Source: Caballeronia insecticola
GTDB taxonomy: Bacteria; Pseudomonadota; Gammaproteobacteria; Burkholderiales; Burkholderiaceae
Direction: 5' to 3'
Assembly: GCF_000402035.1 (NCBI RefSeq)
Contig: NC_021287.1
Span: forward strand, 992,001 to 1,056,000
DNA: 64,000 nt
The position numbers were made by a program, and so were the translations under genes. The notes beneath the pieces are model-generated. The model was not told where the DNA came from, did not search any database, and saw nothing but the letters and a program-made list of their open reading frames with translations. How positions within the stretch are numbered: position 1 is the first letter of the stretch; each line of letters starts with the position of its first letter. Shown piece after piece: positions 39,450 through 48,274 of this stretch.

Positions 39450-40232
39450 ATGAAGCTCATCCGAACCGCTGCCGCGCTTGCCGCTGTCGCCTCCGTGCTC
39501 TCCGCTTGCGGCGGAAGCTCCGATGATCTGGGCAAGGAAATCGGCGTCACGCAGCCTCAGGTCCATTTCATTCATGCGATCCCGAGCGGTCCGAACGTCG
39601 ATTTCTACGACAACGCGAAGGTCCTCCAGCCGAATCTGGCCTACAAGGCCGTGACCAACTTCGCGAATATCGACACCGGCCAGCACACCTTCTCCTATGC
39701 GGCCGTCAACACGACGACTGCGCTTGCATCGGACACGAGCATCTCGAACGCAGCGAAGGGACACGAATACACGGTGATCGCGCTGCCCGACGCGGGCTTC
39801 CTGCCGTCGATCGCGGTGATCGACGATCCCTTCGACAAGGGCTTGCTCTCGGGCAGCGCGCGGGTGCGCGGCTTCAATGCATCGACGAATGCGCCGAACC
39901 TCGATCTGTATCTCGTCGCGCCGGGTGCGAGCATCGCGGCCGTAAGCCCGACGATGGCCGGCATCGCCTACAAGAACGCCGTGCCCGCGACGACGCAGGA
40001 TTCGATCTACGTGTCGGGCGGCACGTATCAGCTGATCGCGACGCTGCCGGGTTCGAAGACGCCGGTCTACAAGTCAGGCTCGTTCGATCTCGTCAACAAC
40101 GCGGACTGGCTCGTGACGACGCTGCCGGCGGGCAATGCACTGTCGCAGCTCGTGCCGGAGAAGATTCGCGTGCTGGTGGCGCAGGGCGGCAATACGCAGC
40201 AGCCGGCGCTGGAATTGCCGGATACGCAGTGA
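39450..40232 (+). CDS. DUF4397 domain lipoprotein
   Basis: A 260-residue exported protein. MKLIRTAAALAAVASVL with lipobox LSAC predicts a lipoprotein. The body has two DUF4397 repeats, beginning HFIHAIPSGPNVDFYDNAKV and later VRGFNASTNAPNLDLYLVAP. The domain is common in secreted or outer-membrane proteins of unknown function and has a beta-sandwich look. The ATG is preceded by AAGGAAGG. An intrinsic terminator follows 32 bp downstream, so it is monocistronic. Confidence 0.88.
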   Translation: MKLIRTAAALAAVASVLSACGGSSDDLGKEIGVTQPQVHFIHAIPSGPNVDFYDNAKVLQPNLAYKAVTNFANIDTGQHTFSYAAVNTTTALASDTSISNAAKGHEYTVIALPDAGFLPSIAVIDDPFDKGLLSGSARVRGFNASTNAPNLDLYLVAPGASIAAVSPTMAGIAYKNAVPATTQDSIYVSGGTYQLIATLPGSKTPVYKSGSFDLVNNADWLVTTLPAGNALSQLVPEKIRVLVAQGGNTQQPALELPDTQ

Positions 40233-40264
40233 TGTAGCAATCCCGCAGGAAGCTTGAAACGCGA

Positions 40265-40296
40265 CGCCCGGCCGGTACATCGGCCGGGCGTTTTTT
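40265..40296 (+). terminator. Intrinsic terminator of the DUF4397 gene
   Basis: CGCCCGGCCG (40265-40274) and CGGCCGGGCG (40281-40290) form a perfect 10-bp stem with a 6-nt loop, followed by six T residues. Confidence 0.93.
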
Positions 40297-40330
40297 CGTG
40301 CATGGCGGCAACGCAGGAAATCGGCCGCAC

Positions 40331-40359
40331 AAAAAAAACCCGCCACATGAAGCGGCGGG
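40331..40359 (-). terminator. Intrinsic terminator of the entericidin gene
   Basis: CCCGCC (40339-40344) and GGCGGG (40354-40359) form a stem that on the minus strand is followed by eight T residues. It lies 65 bp past the entericidin stop. Confidence 0.85.
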
Positions 40360-40424
40360 GAGAGTGGGCACTACACCAACATCGGGCCAACGCCCGGCAT
40401 GGCGCAATAAGCGCGATGCGGCGC

Positions 40425-40559
40425 TTACTTGTGTTCTTCGGCGGAGTTCGAAATGGCCTGACCGCCCTTCGAAATATCCTGGCCCGCGCCCGAGACGGTA
40501 TTGCAGCCTGCGAGAGCCGCCGTGCCGGCGATCAACAGCAAAGCGATGAGTCGAGTCAT
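40425..40559 (-). CDS. Entericidin A/B-family lipoprotein
   Basis: A 44-residue lipoprotein: signal MTRLIALLLIAGTAALAGC with Cys19, then the entericidin core NTVSGAGQDISKGGQAISNS and a charged end. Entericidins are small bacteriolytic antidote/toxin lipoproteins induced in stationary phase. It lacks a partner copy. The ATG at 40559 is set by the signal peptide; a 60-codon upstream extension has no signal features. A terminator follows. Confidence 0.88.
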   Translation of the reverse strand: MTRLIALLLIAGTAALAGCNTVSGAGQDISKGGQAISNSAEEHK

Positions 40560-40747
40560 GTTTATTCCCCTTGGAGTTGAAATGCGTGACAGGAATCGGG
40601 TCCGCGCATCGTTGTCTGGTGGGCGGATGCCGCGACGGCAACCCGCCTTACCGGTGTGAACAATCATAAAAAAGCGGCCGGGCGCACGCTGTAGGCACGC
40701 ACGCGATTTTGGTGTCGGTGCGTTCCGCATTTGACGTGGGAATCGTC

Positions 40748-42292
40748 CTACGCGTGCGGCGTGGCCACGGACGGCATGGACGATGGCGTGACGGCCTCGA
40801 CGGTCGATGCATCGATACTGCGCTCGCGCGGCATCGACACGCTGATGATGGTCCCGTGCGGCGTGGCGCGCTCGATCTCGAAGCGACCGCCACGCGCCGA
40901 CACGCGCTGGCGCATGCCGACAAGGCCGTGCGTCTGCGTGCGCTTCAGATCCTGCGGCCGGATGCCGATGCCGTCGTCGCCGATGACGAGCGACACCTGA
41001 TGTTCATCGAGCGTAAGCGCCACGCGGATGCGGTTCGCGCCCGCATACTTCGCCGCGTTCGTGAGCGATTCCTGCGCGACGCGAAAGAGCGCGATCTCGA
41101 CCGCTTCGCCGAGCTTCACGTCTTCGCCGGGCAGATCGGCCTCGACGCTCCAGCCGTTGCGTTGCGCGGCTTCGTCGGCGAGCGAGCGCAGCGCCGTCAC
41201 CAGACCGAAATTGGCGAGCACCGTCGGGCGCATGTCCTCGATGATGCGGCGCTTGAGCGCGATGCCCTGATCGAGATTGCCGAGCGCACGCGCGAGCTTT
41301 TCGGCCATCGCGGGCTCGGATTCGCGCAGCTTGCCGCGCACCCATGCAACATCCATCTTGCTCGCGGTGAGGATCGAGCCGAGTTCGTCATGCAGTTCGC
41401 GCGCAAGCTCGGTCTTTTCGTTTTCGCTGACGGATTGCAGATGCCATGCGAGCGCTTCGAGCTGGCGCGTGCGCGCGAACACGAGTTGGTCGAGTTCCTC
41501 CTGCTGCGTGATCAGCGCCTTCTGCACGCGCGCCTGTTTGTCGAGCTGGATGCCGAGATTGCGGAACAGCAGCAGGAACAACACGATATTCAGCGCGCAC
41601 AGCGCGGCGACGCACAGCGTCGAAATGCGCTGGTCCGCGCGGCTGGCGTCGAGCGCGTGCTGGGCGCGCTGATCTTCGTTCAGACGCAGCAGCGACAGCG
41701 CCGCGTCCAGCGTGGCGCTCGTGTCCGGCGGCGGGGCGCTTGCGCGTTCCCGCGCGGCGGCATCGGCGGGGGCGTCTTTCGACAGATCCGCGAGGCGCAC
41801 CGTGCCTTGTGCGATTTCGTCGGCGGCGGCGGCGCGGATCTGCGCGAAGCTCGCGAGCGCCGTGTCGTCGCCGACGCGCCGGTAATACGCATCGAGCAAG
41901 GCCAGCGTGCGCTGCACCCGCGCGGAGGTCTCGCGAAAATGCGTCTGATACGCGCCGTCCGGTTTCAGCGCGAAGCCGCGCTCGTCGGCGGTGAGGGTCG
42001 CGATATCGGCGGCGAGCACCGACAGTTGCGCCGTTGCGCTTTTGGCATCGAGCGCGGTTTCATATTCCGCCGCGATGCGCATGCGCCCCGACTCCAGAAT
42101 CACGAGCCCACCCACCGTAATGACGATCGCAACCGTCATCGCGACCGCCCAGCTGTAGCGGCGCATCCAGTCGTTGAAACGCGTGGCGCGGCGTGCGAGC
42201 GCCGCAGGCGCGGACTCGGGCGCGGCGGGCGGCGAATCGCGTGCCTCGTCCTTAGGGAGATCGGGCTGCGCGACGGGCGGTACGTGACTCAT
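40748..42292 (-). CDS. Sensor histidine kinase, CHASE3-like sensor with HisKA_3
   Basis: A 514-residue sensor kinase. Transmembrane helix 1 is at about 47-67 and helix 2 at about 224-245, bounding a helical periplasmic domain of CHASE3 type (ESGRMRIAAEYETALDAKSA). The HisKA_3 dimerisation motif LARELHDELGSILTASKMDV has phosphoacceptor His301, and HATPase_c carries GDDGIGI and HGLVGMRQRV. HisKA_3 kinases pair with NarL-type regulators; one lies 1.5 kb away on the plus strand (43794-44426). The ATG at 42292 is chosen over an upstream in-frame start. Confidence 0.88.
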   Translation of the reverse strand: MSHVPPVAQPDLPKDEARDSPPAAPESAPAALARRATRFNDWMRRYSWAVAMTVAIVITVGGLVILESGRMRIAAEYETALDAKSATAQLSVLAADIATLTADERGFALKPDGAYQTHFRETSARVQRTLALLDAYYRRVGDDTALASFAQIRAAAADEIAQGTVRLADLSKDAPADAAARERASAPPPDTSATLDAALSLLRLNEDQRAQHALDASRADQRISTLCVAALCALNIVLFLLLFRNLGIQLDKQARVQKALITQQEELDQLVFARTRQLEALAWHLQSVSENEKTELARELHDELGSILTASKMDVAWVRGKLRESEPAMAEKLARALGNLDQGIALKRRIIEDMRPTVLANFGLVTALRSLADEAAQRNGWSVEADLPGEDVKLGEAVEIALFRVAQESLTNAAKYAGANRIRVALTLDEHQVSLVIGDDGIGIRPQDLKRTQTHGLVGMRQRVSARGGRFEIERATPHGTIISVSMPRERSIDASTVEAVTPSSMPSVATPHA

Positions 42293-42421
42293 GACGGGGT
42301 TCGAAGGCGGTTGAAAGCGTGTGTCGGTGGATTCCCACAGCAAAAAAGGAGCCAGCCCGGATGCGCGGCTCGGCGGCCGCGGCTAGCATGGTTCCGTCAT
42401 TCATTCATACGGGGAACGACC

Positions 42422-42598
42422 ATGCTGAAGTGGGCATTGTTTTTCGCGATCGTGGCCGTGATTGCCGGCGTGCTGGGGTTCACCGGCGTCGCCGCGGGCG
42501 CTGCCGCCATCGCCAAATTCCTGTTCGTGCTGTTCCTGATTCTCTGCGCAGTGTTTCTGGTGCTGGGCTTCGTCGTCACGAAAAAGGCCATCGATTAG
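42422..42598 (+). CDS. DUF1328 small membrane protein (first copy)
   Basis: A 58-residue membrane peptide (MLKWALFFAIVAVIAGVLGF, then TGVAAGAAAIAKFLF and a second helix) matching DUF1328/YtjA. It has two hydrophobic helices and a short Lys-rich tail. The function is unknown; homologues are often stress induced. It lies 115 bp before a paralogous copy, and is divergent from the histidine kinase. Confidence 0.88.
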   Translation: MLKWALFFAIVAVIAGVLGFTGVAAGAAAIAKFLFVLFLILCAVFLVLGFVVTKKAID

Positions 42599-42712
42599 CG
42601 CCGCTCGCGCGTGTCATCGCGTGCCTTCTTAACAGCAGCTATGTCCTGGCGGCGGACGGTTCGACCGTCCGCATGACGCGGGACCGGCTAAAACAATCAT
42701 GAAGGAGGTTCC

Positions 42713-42874
42713 ATGCTTCATTACGCTGCCGTCTTCTTCGTCATCGCCATCATCGCGGCCGTGTTCGGTTTCACCGGAATCGCGGCGGGTGCGGCTGAAA
42801 TCGCGAAGATTCTTTTCTTCATTTTTCTCGTCGTCTTCGTGGTCACGTTGCTGCTCGGGGTCTTCCGAACCTGA
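42713..42874 (+). CDS. DUF1328 small membrane protein (second copy)
   Basis: A 53-residue peptide: [20 protein letters not shown], then [20 protein letters not shown] and a short end in GVFRT. The size equals E. coli YtjA. It has a near-perfect AAGGAGGT ribosome site six bases upstream. It is a diverged tandem paralogue of the gene at 42422; both keep the FTGxAAGAAxIAK core between two helices. Confidence 0.88.
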   Translation: MLHYAAVFFVIAIIAAVFGFTGIAAGAAEIAKILFFIFLVVFVVTLLLGVFRT

Positions 42875-43109
42875 CGCCGACCCCCGCGAAAGCCGCGACC
42901 CGTCAGGCCGCGCGCGTGTTGTGCGCCCGTTTGCGCACCCGTCGCGCGACCTGTTTCGAGGACCGGGCATGACGCATGCATTGGAGATCAGGATTGGATA
43001 GCAGGGATCTATGCAAATCATGCACAGATCGCGCAGGCGCAGCGAACACGCCGCCACGCGAACCTGCTCCAGCGAGCGTCATTCCAAACATTTCACAGGA
43101 GCGAACCAA

Positions 43110-43685
43110 ATGTCCAAATCGTCTGCTGTAAAAGCCGCGCCGAGCCAACCGCACGACGCTTTCGTCATCGACGTCGAAAAGATTCGCGCCGACGCGCGGC
43201 AGCACATGGACGACGGCCCCGTGACCTCGACCTACGGCGCGGACCGCGAAACCGTGCTCAAGCTGCTCAACGACTCGCTCGCCACCGAGATCGTCTGCAC
43301 GCTGCGCTACAAGCGTCACTATTTCATGGCGAAGGGCATCCATTCGGAAGCCGTCGCGCAGGAATTCCTCGAGCACGCGAACGAGGAACAGGAACACGCC
43401 GACACGCTCGCCGAGCGCATCGTGCAGTTGGGCGGCGAGCCTGACTTCGCGCCCGAGGGTCTCGCATCCCGCTCGCATTCCGAGTACAGCGAAGGCAAGG
43501 ATCTGATCGACATGATCCGCGAGAATTTGATCGCGGAACGCATTGCGATCGATACGTATCGCGAGATCATTCGCTATCTCGGCGACAAGGACGTCACGAC
43601 GCGGCGCATCTTCGAGGAGATTCTGGCCGTCGAGGAAGAACATGCCGACGATATGGCCGATCTGCTGGAAGGCCGCAACGGCTAA
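43110..43685 (+). CDS. Ferritin-like/bacterioferritin-family protein
   Basis: A 191-residue ferritin-like diiron protein. It has four helices with carboxylate/His ligands: LNDSLATEIVCTLRYKRHYF, EFLEHANEEQEHADTLAERI, ENLIAERIAIDTYREIIRYL and FEEILAVEEEHADDMADLLE. The ExxH pairs fit bacterioferritin/DPS-like iron storage or oxidation. The ATG at 43110 follows CAGGAG; a longer frame from 43011 adds an unlikely basic leader. It sits downstream of the DUF1328 pair and upstream of two response regulators, consistent with a stress-response cluster. Confidence 0.87.
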   Translation: MSKSSAVKAAPSQPHDAFVIDVEKIRADARQHMDDGPVTSTYGADRETVLKLLNDSLATEIVCTLRYKRHYFMAKGIHSEAVAQEFLEHANEEQEHADTLAERIVQLGGEPDFAPEGLASRSHSEYSEGKDLIDMIRENLIAERIAIDTYREIIRYLGDKDVTTRRIFEEILAVEEEHADDMADLLEGRNG

Positions 43686-43793
43686 AGTCGGCAGCGTCTC
43701 ACCCGCGATGCGTTTAGCGCGTCGGGGGTGAGTCGCGCGCGTAAAATGACCGCCCAATTACAGCAAGAGCGTCCGGCAGCGCGGACGACGCGA

Positions 43794-44426
43794 ATGATTC
43801 AAGTTCTGATAGCCGACGACCACGCGATCGTGCGCAGCGGGTTCCGCCAGTTCGTCGCGGACGAACCCGACATGGAAGTGGCCGGCGAGGCCGCAACCGG
43901 CGACGAAGCCATCGCGCTCGTGCGTGCGCAGGCGTTCGATGTCGTGTTGCTGGATATCGCGATGCCCGACAAAAACGGCGTGGATACCCTGCGCGTCATC
44001 AAGCAGATTCGGCCGGAGCAGGGCGTGCTGATGCTGTCGGGGTTTCCGGAGAGCCAGTACGCGATTAATCTGCTGAAGGCAGGCGCGAACGGCTACCTGA
44101 ACAAGGACGCCGATCCCGCCGAGATCGTGCGCGCGATCCGCACGGTGGCGCGAGGGCATCGTTATTTGTCGGAATTCATCGCGGACGCACTCGCCGATAA
44201 ACTCGACAAACCCGCCGCCGAACGGCCGCACGAAATGCTCTCGGAACGCGAGTTCCAGATATTCTGCAAGCTCGCGGGCGGCCAGATTCCCACGGAGATC
44301 GCGCAGGAACTGCATCTCTCGGTGAAGACGGTGAGCACGTATCGCGCGCGCGTGCTGGAAAAAATGCGGCTGGCCAATAACGCCGACCTCACGTATTACG
44401 CGATAAAGAACGGCCTGATCGAATAG
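43794..44426 (+). CDS. NarL/FixJ-family response regulator
   Basis: A 210-residue regulator: receiver domain with DD at residues 8-9, phosphoacceptor Asp54 (LLDIAMPDKNG) and Lys in GYLNKDADP. The C-terminal LuxR-type helix-turn-helix is SEREFQIFCKLAGGQIPTEI, then AQELHLSVKTVSTYRARVL. The ATG at 43794 is chosen as the standard start (MIQVLIADDH); an upstream GTG or ATG would add a short leader. The likely partner kinase is the HisKA_3 kinase at 40748-42292; this pairing is an inference from family types and proximity. Confidence 0.9.
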   Translation: MIQVLIADDHAIVRSGFRQFVADEPDMEVAGEAATGDEAIALVRAQAFDVVLLDIAMPDKNGVDTLRVIKQIRPEQGVLMLSGFPESQYAINLLKAGANGYLNKDADPAEIVRAIRTVARGHRYLSEFIADALADKLDKPAAERPHEMLSEREFQIFCKLAGGQIPTEIAQELHLSVKTVSTYRARVLEKMRLANNADLTYYAIKNGLIE

Positions 44427-44484
44427 CGTCATAGCGTGCGCCGGCCAATCCGCCGCGCGCGCAGCATAGCCGGAGGCGCCCGAC

Positions 44485-44931
44485 GTGGGCAATCACATCA
44501 CTCCTGAGGACCGGGCGAAACAGACGGCGCCGCACGGCGCGCCGCTGTCGGCGTTGCTGATCGAGGATTCGCCGCTGATCCGCCGCAGCCTTATCGAAGC
44601 GATCGACGCGCTCGGTCCGTGGCGCGTGAGCGCCTTCGCCGAGGCTCCCGACGACGCCATCGCGCTGCTGTCGTCGCAGGCGTTCGACGCGGTCATCGTC
44701 GATCTGCAGCTCAAGCGCGGCTCCGGTATGGAAGTGCTTGCGTGGCTCCGGGAGAACGGCGCTCAAACCATGCGCCGCGCGTTCGTCGCGGTGCTGACCA
44801 ATCACGCGCTGCCGACGTATCGCGAGCGTTGCCTGCAATACGGCGTGCGCCATTTCTTCGACAAATCCCTCGAATTCGATCGCGTGCTCGATGCGCTGCA
44901 CGATTACGCGCGCGAGCATCGTCATCCCTGA
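44485..44931 (+). CDS. Receiver-only response regulator (CheY-like)
   Basis: A 148-residue protein with a single receiver domain. It has the acidic pocket (IEDSP, about residues 26-30), phosphoacceptor Asp73 (VIVDLQLKRGSGMEVL), the Thr in VLTNHA and the Lys in FFDKSLEF. No output domain follows. The start is GTG at 44485. It follows the NarL regulator by 58 bp on the same strand. It may act as a phosphate sink or protein-interaction switch; no partner is visible. Confidence 0.85.
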   Translation: MGNHITPEDRAKQTAPHGAPLSALLIEDSPLIRRSLIEAIDALGPWRVSAFAEAPDDAIALLSSQAFDAVIVDLQLKRGSGMEVLAWLRENGAQTMRRAFVAVLTNHALPTYRERCLQYGVRHFFDKSLEFDRVLDALHDYAREHRHP

Positions 44932-44967
44932 GGGTGCTTCTCCGGTTCGGCGGAATCGCGCGAACGG

Positions 44968-45768
44968 CTAGAACGGCTGCGGTCCGCCGCCCTGATCGAC
45001 GCTCATGCAGTGCGTGACGAAGCCAGTCTCCGCGCCCCACAGATGCAGCCCGAACGCGGGCGGCTCCATGACGAACGCCTCCGGGCCATCGGGCTTGAGT
45101 TGCAGCGCGACCTGATGAGCTGTCGACGGCGCGCACCAGACGAGCGTGCCGCCGAAACGGACGCTGATCGCGCGATGCACGTGCCCGCAGACGATCCGCT
45201 CGACGTTCGGATGACGCCGCACGAGCGCATCGAGCGCGCGGCTATCGTCGGGGCTTAGGCGGATATCGTCCATGAAGCCGATGCCGCACGCGAACGGCGG
45301 ATGATGCATGCCGATCAGAACCGGACGGTCGCGGCAGGCGTCGAGCTGGGCTTCGAGCCATGCGAGACGCGTGGCGCACAGACGCCCGCCGCCGGAGCCT
45401 GGGTCGAGCGTGTCGAGCGCGATCACGCGGACGTCGCCCGAGTCGAATGCGTATTGCACGAAGCCGTCGTGGCCCGCGAGTTCGGGACGATCGGCGAACA
45501 CGGCGCGCAGATTGCCGCGGTCGTCGTGATTGCCGACGAGCACGTGCCACGGCAACGTAAGCCCGTCGAGCAGCGTGCGCAGATGCCGGTATTCGTCGAG
45601 GCCGCCGGCATCGACGAGATCGCCCGTGATGAGCACGCCGTCCGGGCGCGGGTCGAGCGCGTTGAGCGCCGCGATCGCGCGGGCGAGAAAGGCGGCGGTA
45701 TCGACGCGGCCGTAGGCGAGCGTACCCGGCGGCGTGACGTGCAGATCGCTGATCTGGGCAAGCAGCAT
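44968..45768 (-). CDS. Metallophosphoesterase, CpdA-like class III phosphodiesterase
   Basis: A 266-residue calcineurin-like phosphoesterase. The metal motifs are in order: SDLH (7-10), GDLVDAGG (near 49), GNHDD (near 78), GMHHPPF (near 155) and GHVHRA (near 197). The spacing is that of class III cyclic-nucleotide phosphodiesterases such as CpdA, which hydrolyse cAMP. It could equally act on another phosphodiester. It is convergent with the receiver gene and 43 bp downstream of a lipoprotein gene on the same strand. Confidence 0.87.
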   Translation of the reverse strand: MLLAQISDLHVTPPGTLAYGRVDTAAFLARAIAALNALDPRPDGVLITGDLVDAGGLDEYRHLRTLLDGLTLPWHVLVGNHDDRGNLRAVFADRPELAGHDGFVQYAFDSGDVRVIALDTLDPGSGGGRLCATRLAWLEAQLDACRDRPVLIGMHHPPFACGIGFMDDIRLSPDDSRALDALVRRHPNVERIVCGHVHRAISVRFGGTLVWCAPSTAHQVALQLKPDGPEAFVMEPPAFGLHLWGAETGFVTHCMSVDQGGGPQPF

Positions 45769-45811
45769 GCGTGTGCTCCTCCTGCGTGCGCCCGGACGTG
45801 TGCGGGGCTGC

Positions 45812-46171
45812 TTAGTCGTCGGCGTCGGCGTCCGCGGACGGTGGCTTGGGCGCGAGATAGGCGGGCAGAAGCCACTGAAAGCCGGTCATCGCCTGGTCGC
45901 TGAACGTGCATTCGGCTGCGGCAACGCCGGCAGTCGGCTTGGTCGCCGGCGGCTTCGGCGGGTAGTCGATCGCCGCGTGCACGATCACCCGCGAACCATG
46001 ATAACCGGCGTTCGAGCCGGTGATCTTGAGCGGCGCGATCGCGGCGCTGGGATAGTCGGTGCGCATCTTGTCCTTGCAGGCTTCGACGTTCTTGTAATAG
46101 GACGTGCAGCCGGCGAGCGCGAGGGGAACGGAAATCAGTAACGGCAGAAAAAGGCGAGGGCGATGATTCAT
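45812..46171 (-). CDS. Predicted lipoprotein, hypothetical
   Basis: A 119-residue lipoprotein: basic start, hydrophobic core (FLPLLISVPLALAGC, Cys22) and a mature part with three further Cys-free stretches plus one Cys pair candidate (EACKDK, AECTFSD). It ends in an acidic PPSADADADD tail. No family is recognised. It precedes the metallophosphoesterase on the same strand. Confidence 0.72.
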   Translation of the reverse strand: MNHRPRLFLPLLISVPLALAGCTSYYKNVEACKDKMRTDYPSAAIAPLKITGSNAGYHGSRVIVHAAIDYPPKPPATKPTAGVAAAECTFSDQAMTGFQWLLPAYLAPKPPSADADADD

Positions 46172-46443
46172 CGAAGAATTCGGTCGATGTCCGATGCGGC
46201 GAAGCGCACCGGCGCGTGATGGATATCGGGGCCAAGGTTTATAACATGCGCGCCGCGCGCGGTCTTTTCAACGTGTCGCTGTCATGCATCACTGTAGTGC
46301 ATCGAAGCGGCGCGCGCCGCGTGGCGGCTTGTTTTGCCGCGTGAAGCGGTAGCACAATCGCCACTGGCGTGCTTCGAGTGCGGTGCTGTTTGCGATTGCG
46401 TTTGCGTTTGCCGTTTGCGTTTCGACCAAGGGAGACGATAGCC

Positions 46444-46728
46444 ATGCAGAAGGACATCGAGGTAGGCGACTACTTGCTCGCCATGCAGACCGTGCCCAGA
46501 ACGATCGACGCCGAAGGCGAGGAAGACGCGCCGCCCGCCGAACGATACGCGATCCGCGTGCGCGTGTCGCGGCTCGACCGCAAGCCTGTGCATGGCTCGG
46601 CGCTCGCGGACGACTCCGGCGAGATGACGGGCGATCATGGCCCGTTCGAGACCGTGGCGGAAGCCATCGCGCATGGCGAGGCGTGGGGACGGCATTACGT
46701 CGCGCGCGTGTTGGGGCATGCGGTGTAG
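46444..46728 (+). CDS. Hypothetical soluble protein (94 aa)
   Basis: A 94-residue protein starting MQKDIEVGDYLLAMQTVPRT after GGGAGACG. It is acidic, without signal or membrane segments, and contains RYAIRVRVSRLDRKPVHGSA and a C-terminal helix (VAEAIAHGEAWGRHYVARVL). It has the look of a small conserved cytosolic protein. The function is unknown. Confidence 0.65.
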   Translation: MQKDIEVGDYLLAMQTVPRTIDAEGEEDAPPAERYAIRVRVSRLDRKPVHGSALADDSGEMTGDHGPFETVAEAIAHGEAWGRHYVARVLGHAV

Positions 46729-46852
46729 CGGCGGGGTATGCGAAATGAGGGGCGCGCTCCCTGCATGAAGCGGGTGCAGGACGGCGGCGGGCATCGCTAG
46801 ACTTTGCCTCGTCGACCGGATACCGGCCGGCGCAAGTCAGTCGGAGAACGTC

Positions 46853-47065
46853 ATGATGCCCGTTGCCCTTTACGTCACGTCGAACTACATCGCATCGGTC
46901 CGCAAAGGCAAGGCGCGCGATTCCTTTGGCGGCGCGGTGCGCTTCATCGGCGTGGATGCGCTGCCGTTCGATATCGAACACCTGTGCCTGCTCGACCGCG
47001 ACACCGCGATCGAGGCACTGTTCGACGCGGTGAGGGATGCGGAGCGGTTGTTGAACGCGGTGTGA
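46853..47065 (+). CDS. Small hypothetical protein (70 aa)
   Basis: A 70-residue protein (MMPVALYVTSNYIASVRKGK start, preceded by CGGAGAAC). The middle part is VRFIGVDALPFDIEHLC and it ends with an amphipathic helix (AIEALFDAVRDAERLL). There are no signal or membrane segments. Its composition is protein-like, but it has no recognisable family. Confidence 0.55.
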   Translation: MMPVALYVTSNYIASVRKGKARDSFGGAVRFIGVDALPFDIEHLCLLDRDTAIEALFDAVRDAERLLNAV

Positions 47066-47137
47066 GGGCGCGTGAGGATGCTGGCAAGGTGTTCGCTATT
47101 CACAGAACATCGCACGGAACCTCGCACGGAACAGCGC

Positions 47138-48274
47138 TTACTTTTTCATCAAGGTATGTCGCGGAAGACTGATTGTGAATACGCATCCGACGCCCGGAAT
47201 ATCGCGTACGCTCAGAAACCCGTCATTCAGTTCGACGCTTCGACGTGCTATCGATAAACCGAGCCCAAGCCCGGATTTATCCGCTCCGAATTGAGCGAAC
47301 GGCAGGAACATCTGCTCTGCCTTGCCCGGCGGGAGACCACCGCCGTGATCCTTCACTTCGATGAGAATCTTGTCTGCGACCGCATACGCGTTCAGTGTCA
47401 CGTCGGTATTTGGCTGCGTGAACTTGAATGCGTTTTGTATGAGATTGCCAAGCGCCGAGTACAGGAGATCGCGGTTGCCGCTGACAGCGAGGTGCGGATC
47501 GACCGGGGTGACGACAAAGCCGCAGCCGCGTAATTGCGCGGCGAGATTTGCAGCTTGCTTGGTTTCACCGATGAACTCCGACAGCGAGAACAGTGTCCAT
47601 TTCGCGCTGTCTGGAGCCGGCCTGCGGGCCTCTTCGATCGAACGTTCGATTAGCTTCCCCAGGCCTTTCAGGCTCCGGTCCAGTACGGCGCCCGTCGCGC
47701 CGAACAACGGCAAATTTCCGGCTTTCGCGGCCTCGAATGCAAGGGTTGCCGTGTGCAGGAAGTTGCGCAGTTCATGGGCGAAAGCGCCCATGCGTTCGCC
47801 TTCTTCCAGTGCTTGCTGAGTCGCCATCTTGGAGTCCCGCTGATAACTGAATTCCGTCACGGCGTCGGCGATCGCGTTGTCCAGGCAGCGGTTCAGCGTA
47901 CGGAATTCGTCGATTGAAAACGGCGCATCACGTTCATGCGCCAGGTCGGTAATGGCCTGGCAGAGATCGCCGTAGTCATGCACGACCTGGTCGACGGTAT
48001 ATCCCAGGCGTAGTAGCTCGTGCCCGTGCTGGGCTGCCGCTTCCCCGATGTCCGAACGGCCGGCATGGCCTCCCGGCGAGCCCGACACGTAGACGCTATC
48101 CGCCGGGCGATCTGATTGCTCGATTCGCAGCGTTTCAATCAACTGGTGGAGAAACAGCGGAATTCCGTTTTCGAGTTGCAGAACGGACGCATCGCGCGCC
48201 GGTCGCTGCGCCACTTTAGCCCTGCATCGCGTTATGAGCTCATCGCGGTTATTCGCTAGAAATGTGTAGAGCAC
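47138..48274 (-). CDS. Soluble sensor histidine kinase with RsbRD-like N-terminal domain
   Basis: A 378-residue kinase without membrane helices. The N-terminal all-helical part (about 1-160; TFLANNRDELITRCRAKVAQ, LLRLGYTVDQVVHDYGDL) resembles RsbRD-type sensor domains. The DHp motif FAHELRNFLHTATLAFEAAK supplies the likely phosphoacceptor His, and HATPase_c ends with DHGGGLPPGKAEQMFLPF, then GLGLGLSIARRSV. The GTG at 48274 has AGGAGG four bases upstream and is preferred; an ATG at 48295 is the alternative. No response regulator is adjacent. Confidence 0.82.
   Translation of the reverse strand: MLYTFLANNRDELITRCRAKVAQRPARDASVLQLENGIPLFLHQLIETLRIEQSDRPADSVYVSGSPGGHAGRSDIGEAAAQHGHELLRLGYTVDQVVHDYGDLCQAITDLAHERDAPFSIDEFRTLNRCLDNAIADAVTEFSYQRDSKMATQQALEEGERMGAFAHELRNFLHTATLAFEAAKAGNLPLFGATGAVLDRSLKGLGKLIERSIEEARRPAPDSAKWTLFSLSEFIGETKQAANLAAQLRGCGFVVTPVDPHLAVSGNRDLLYSALGNLIQNAFKFTQPNTDVTLNAYAVADKILIEVKDHGGGLPPGKAEQMFLPFAQFGADKSGLGLGLSIARRSVELNDGFLSVRDIPGVGCVFTISLPRHTLMKK

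Noticed and set aside
39190..39453. 87-codon Arg-rich frame before the DUF4397 gene
   Set aside because: It overlaps the next start by ATGA, but the sequence is basic low-information with no ribosome site; probably chance.
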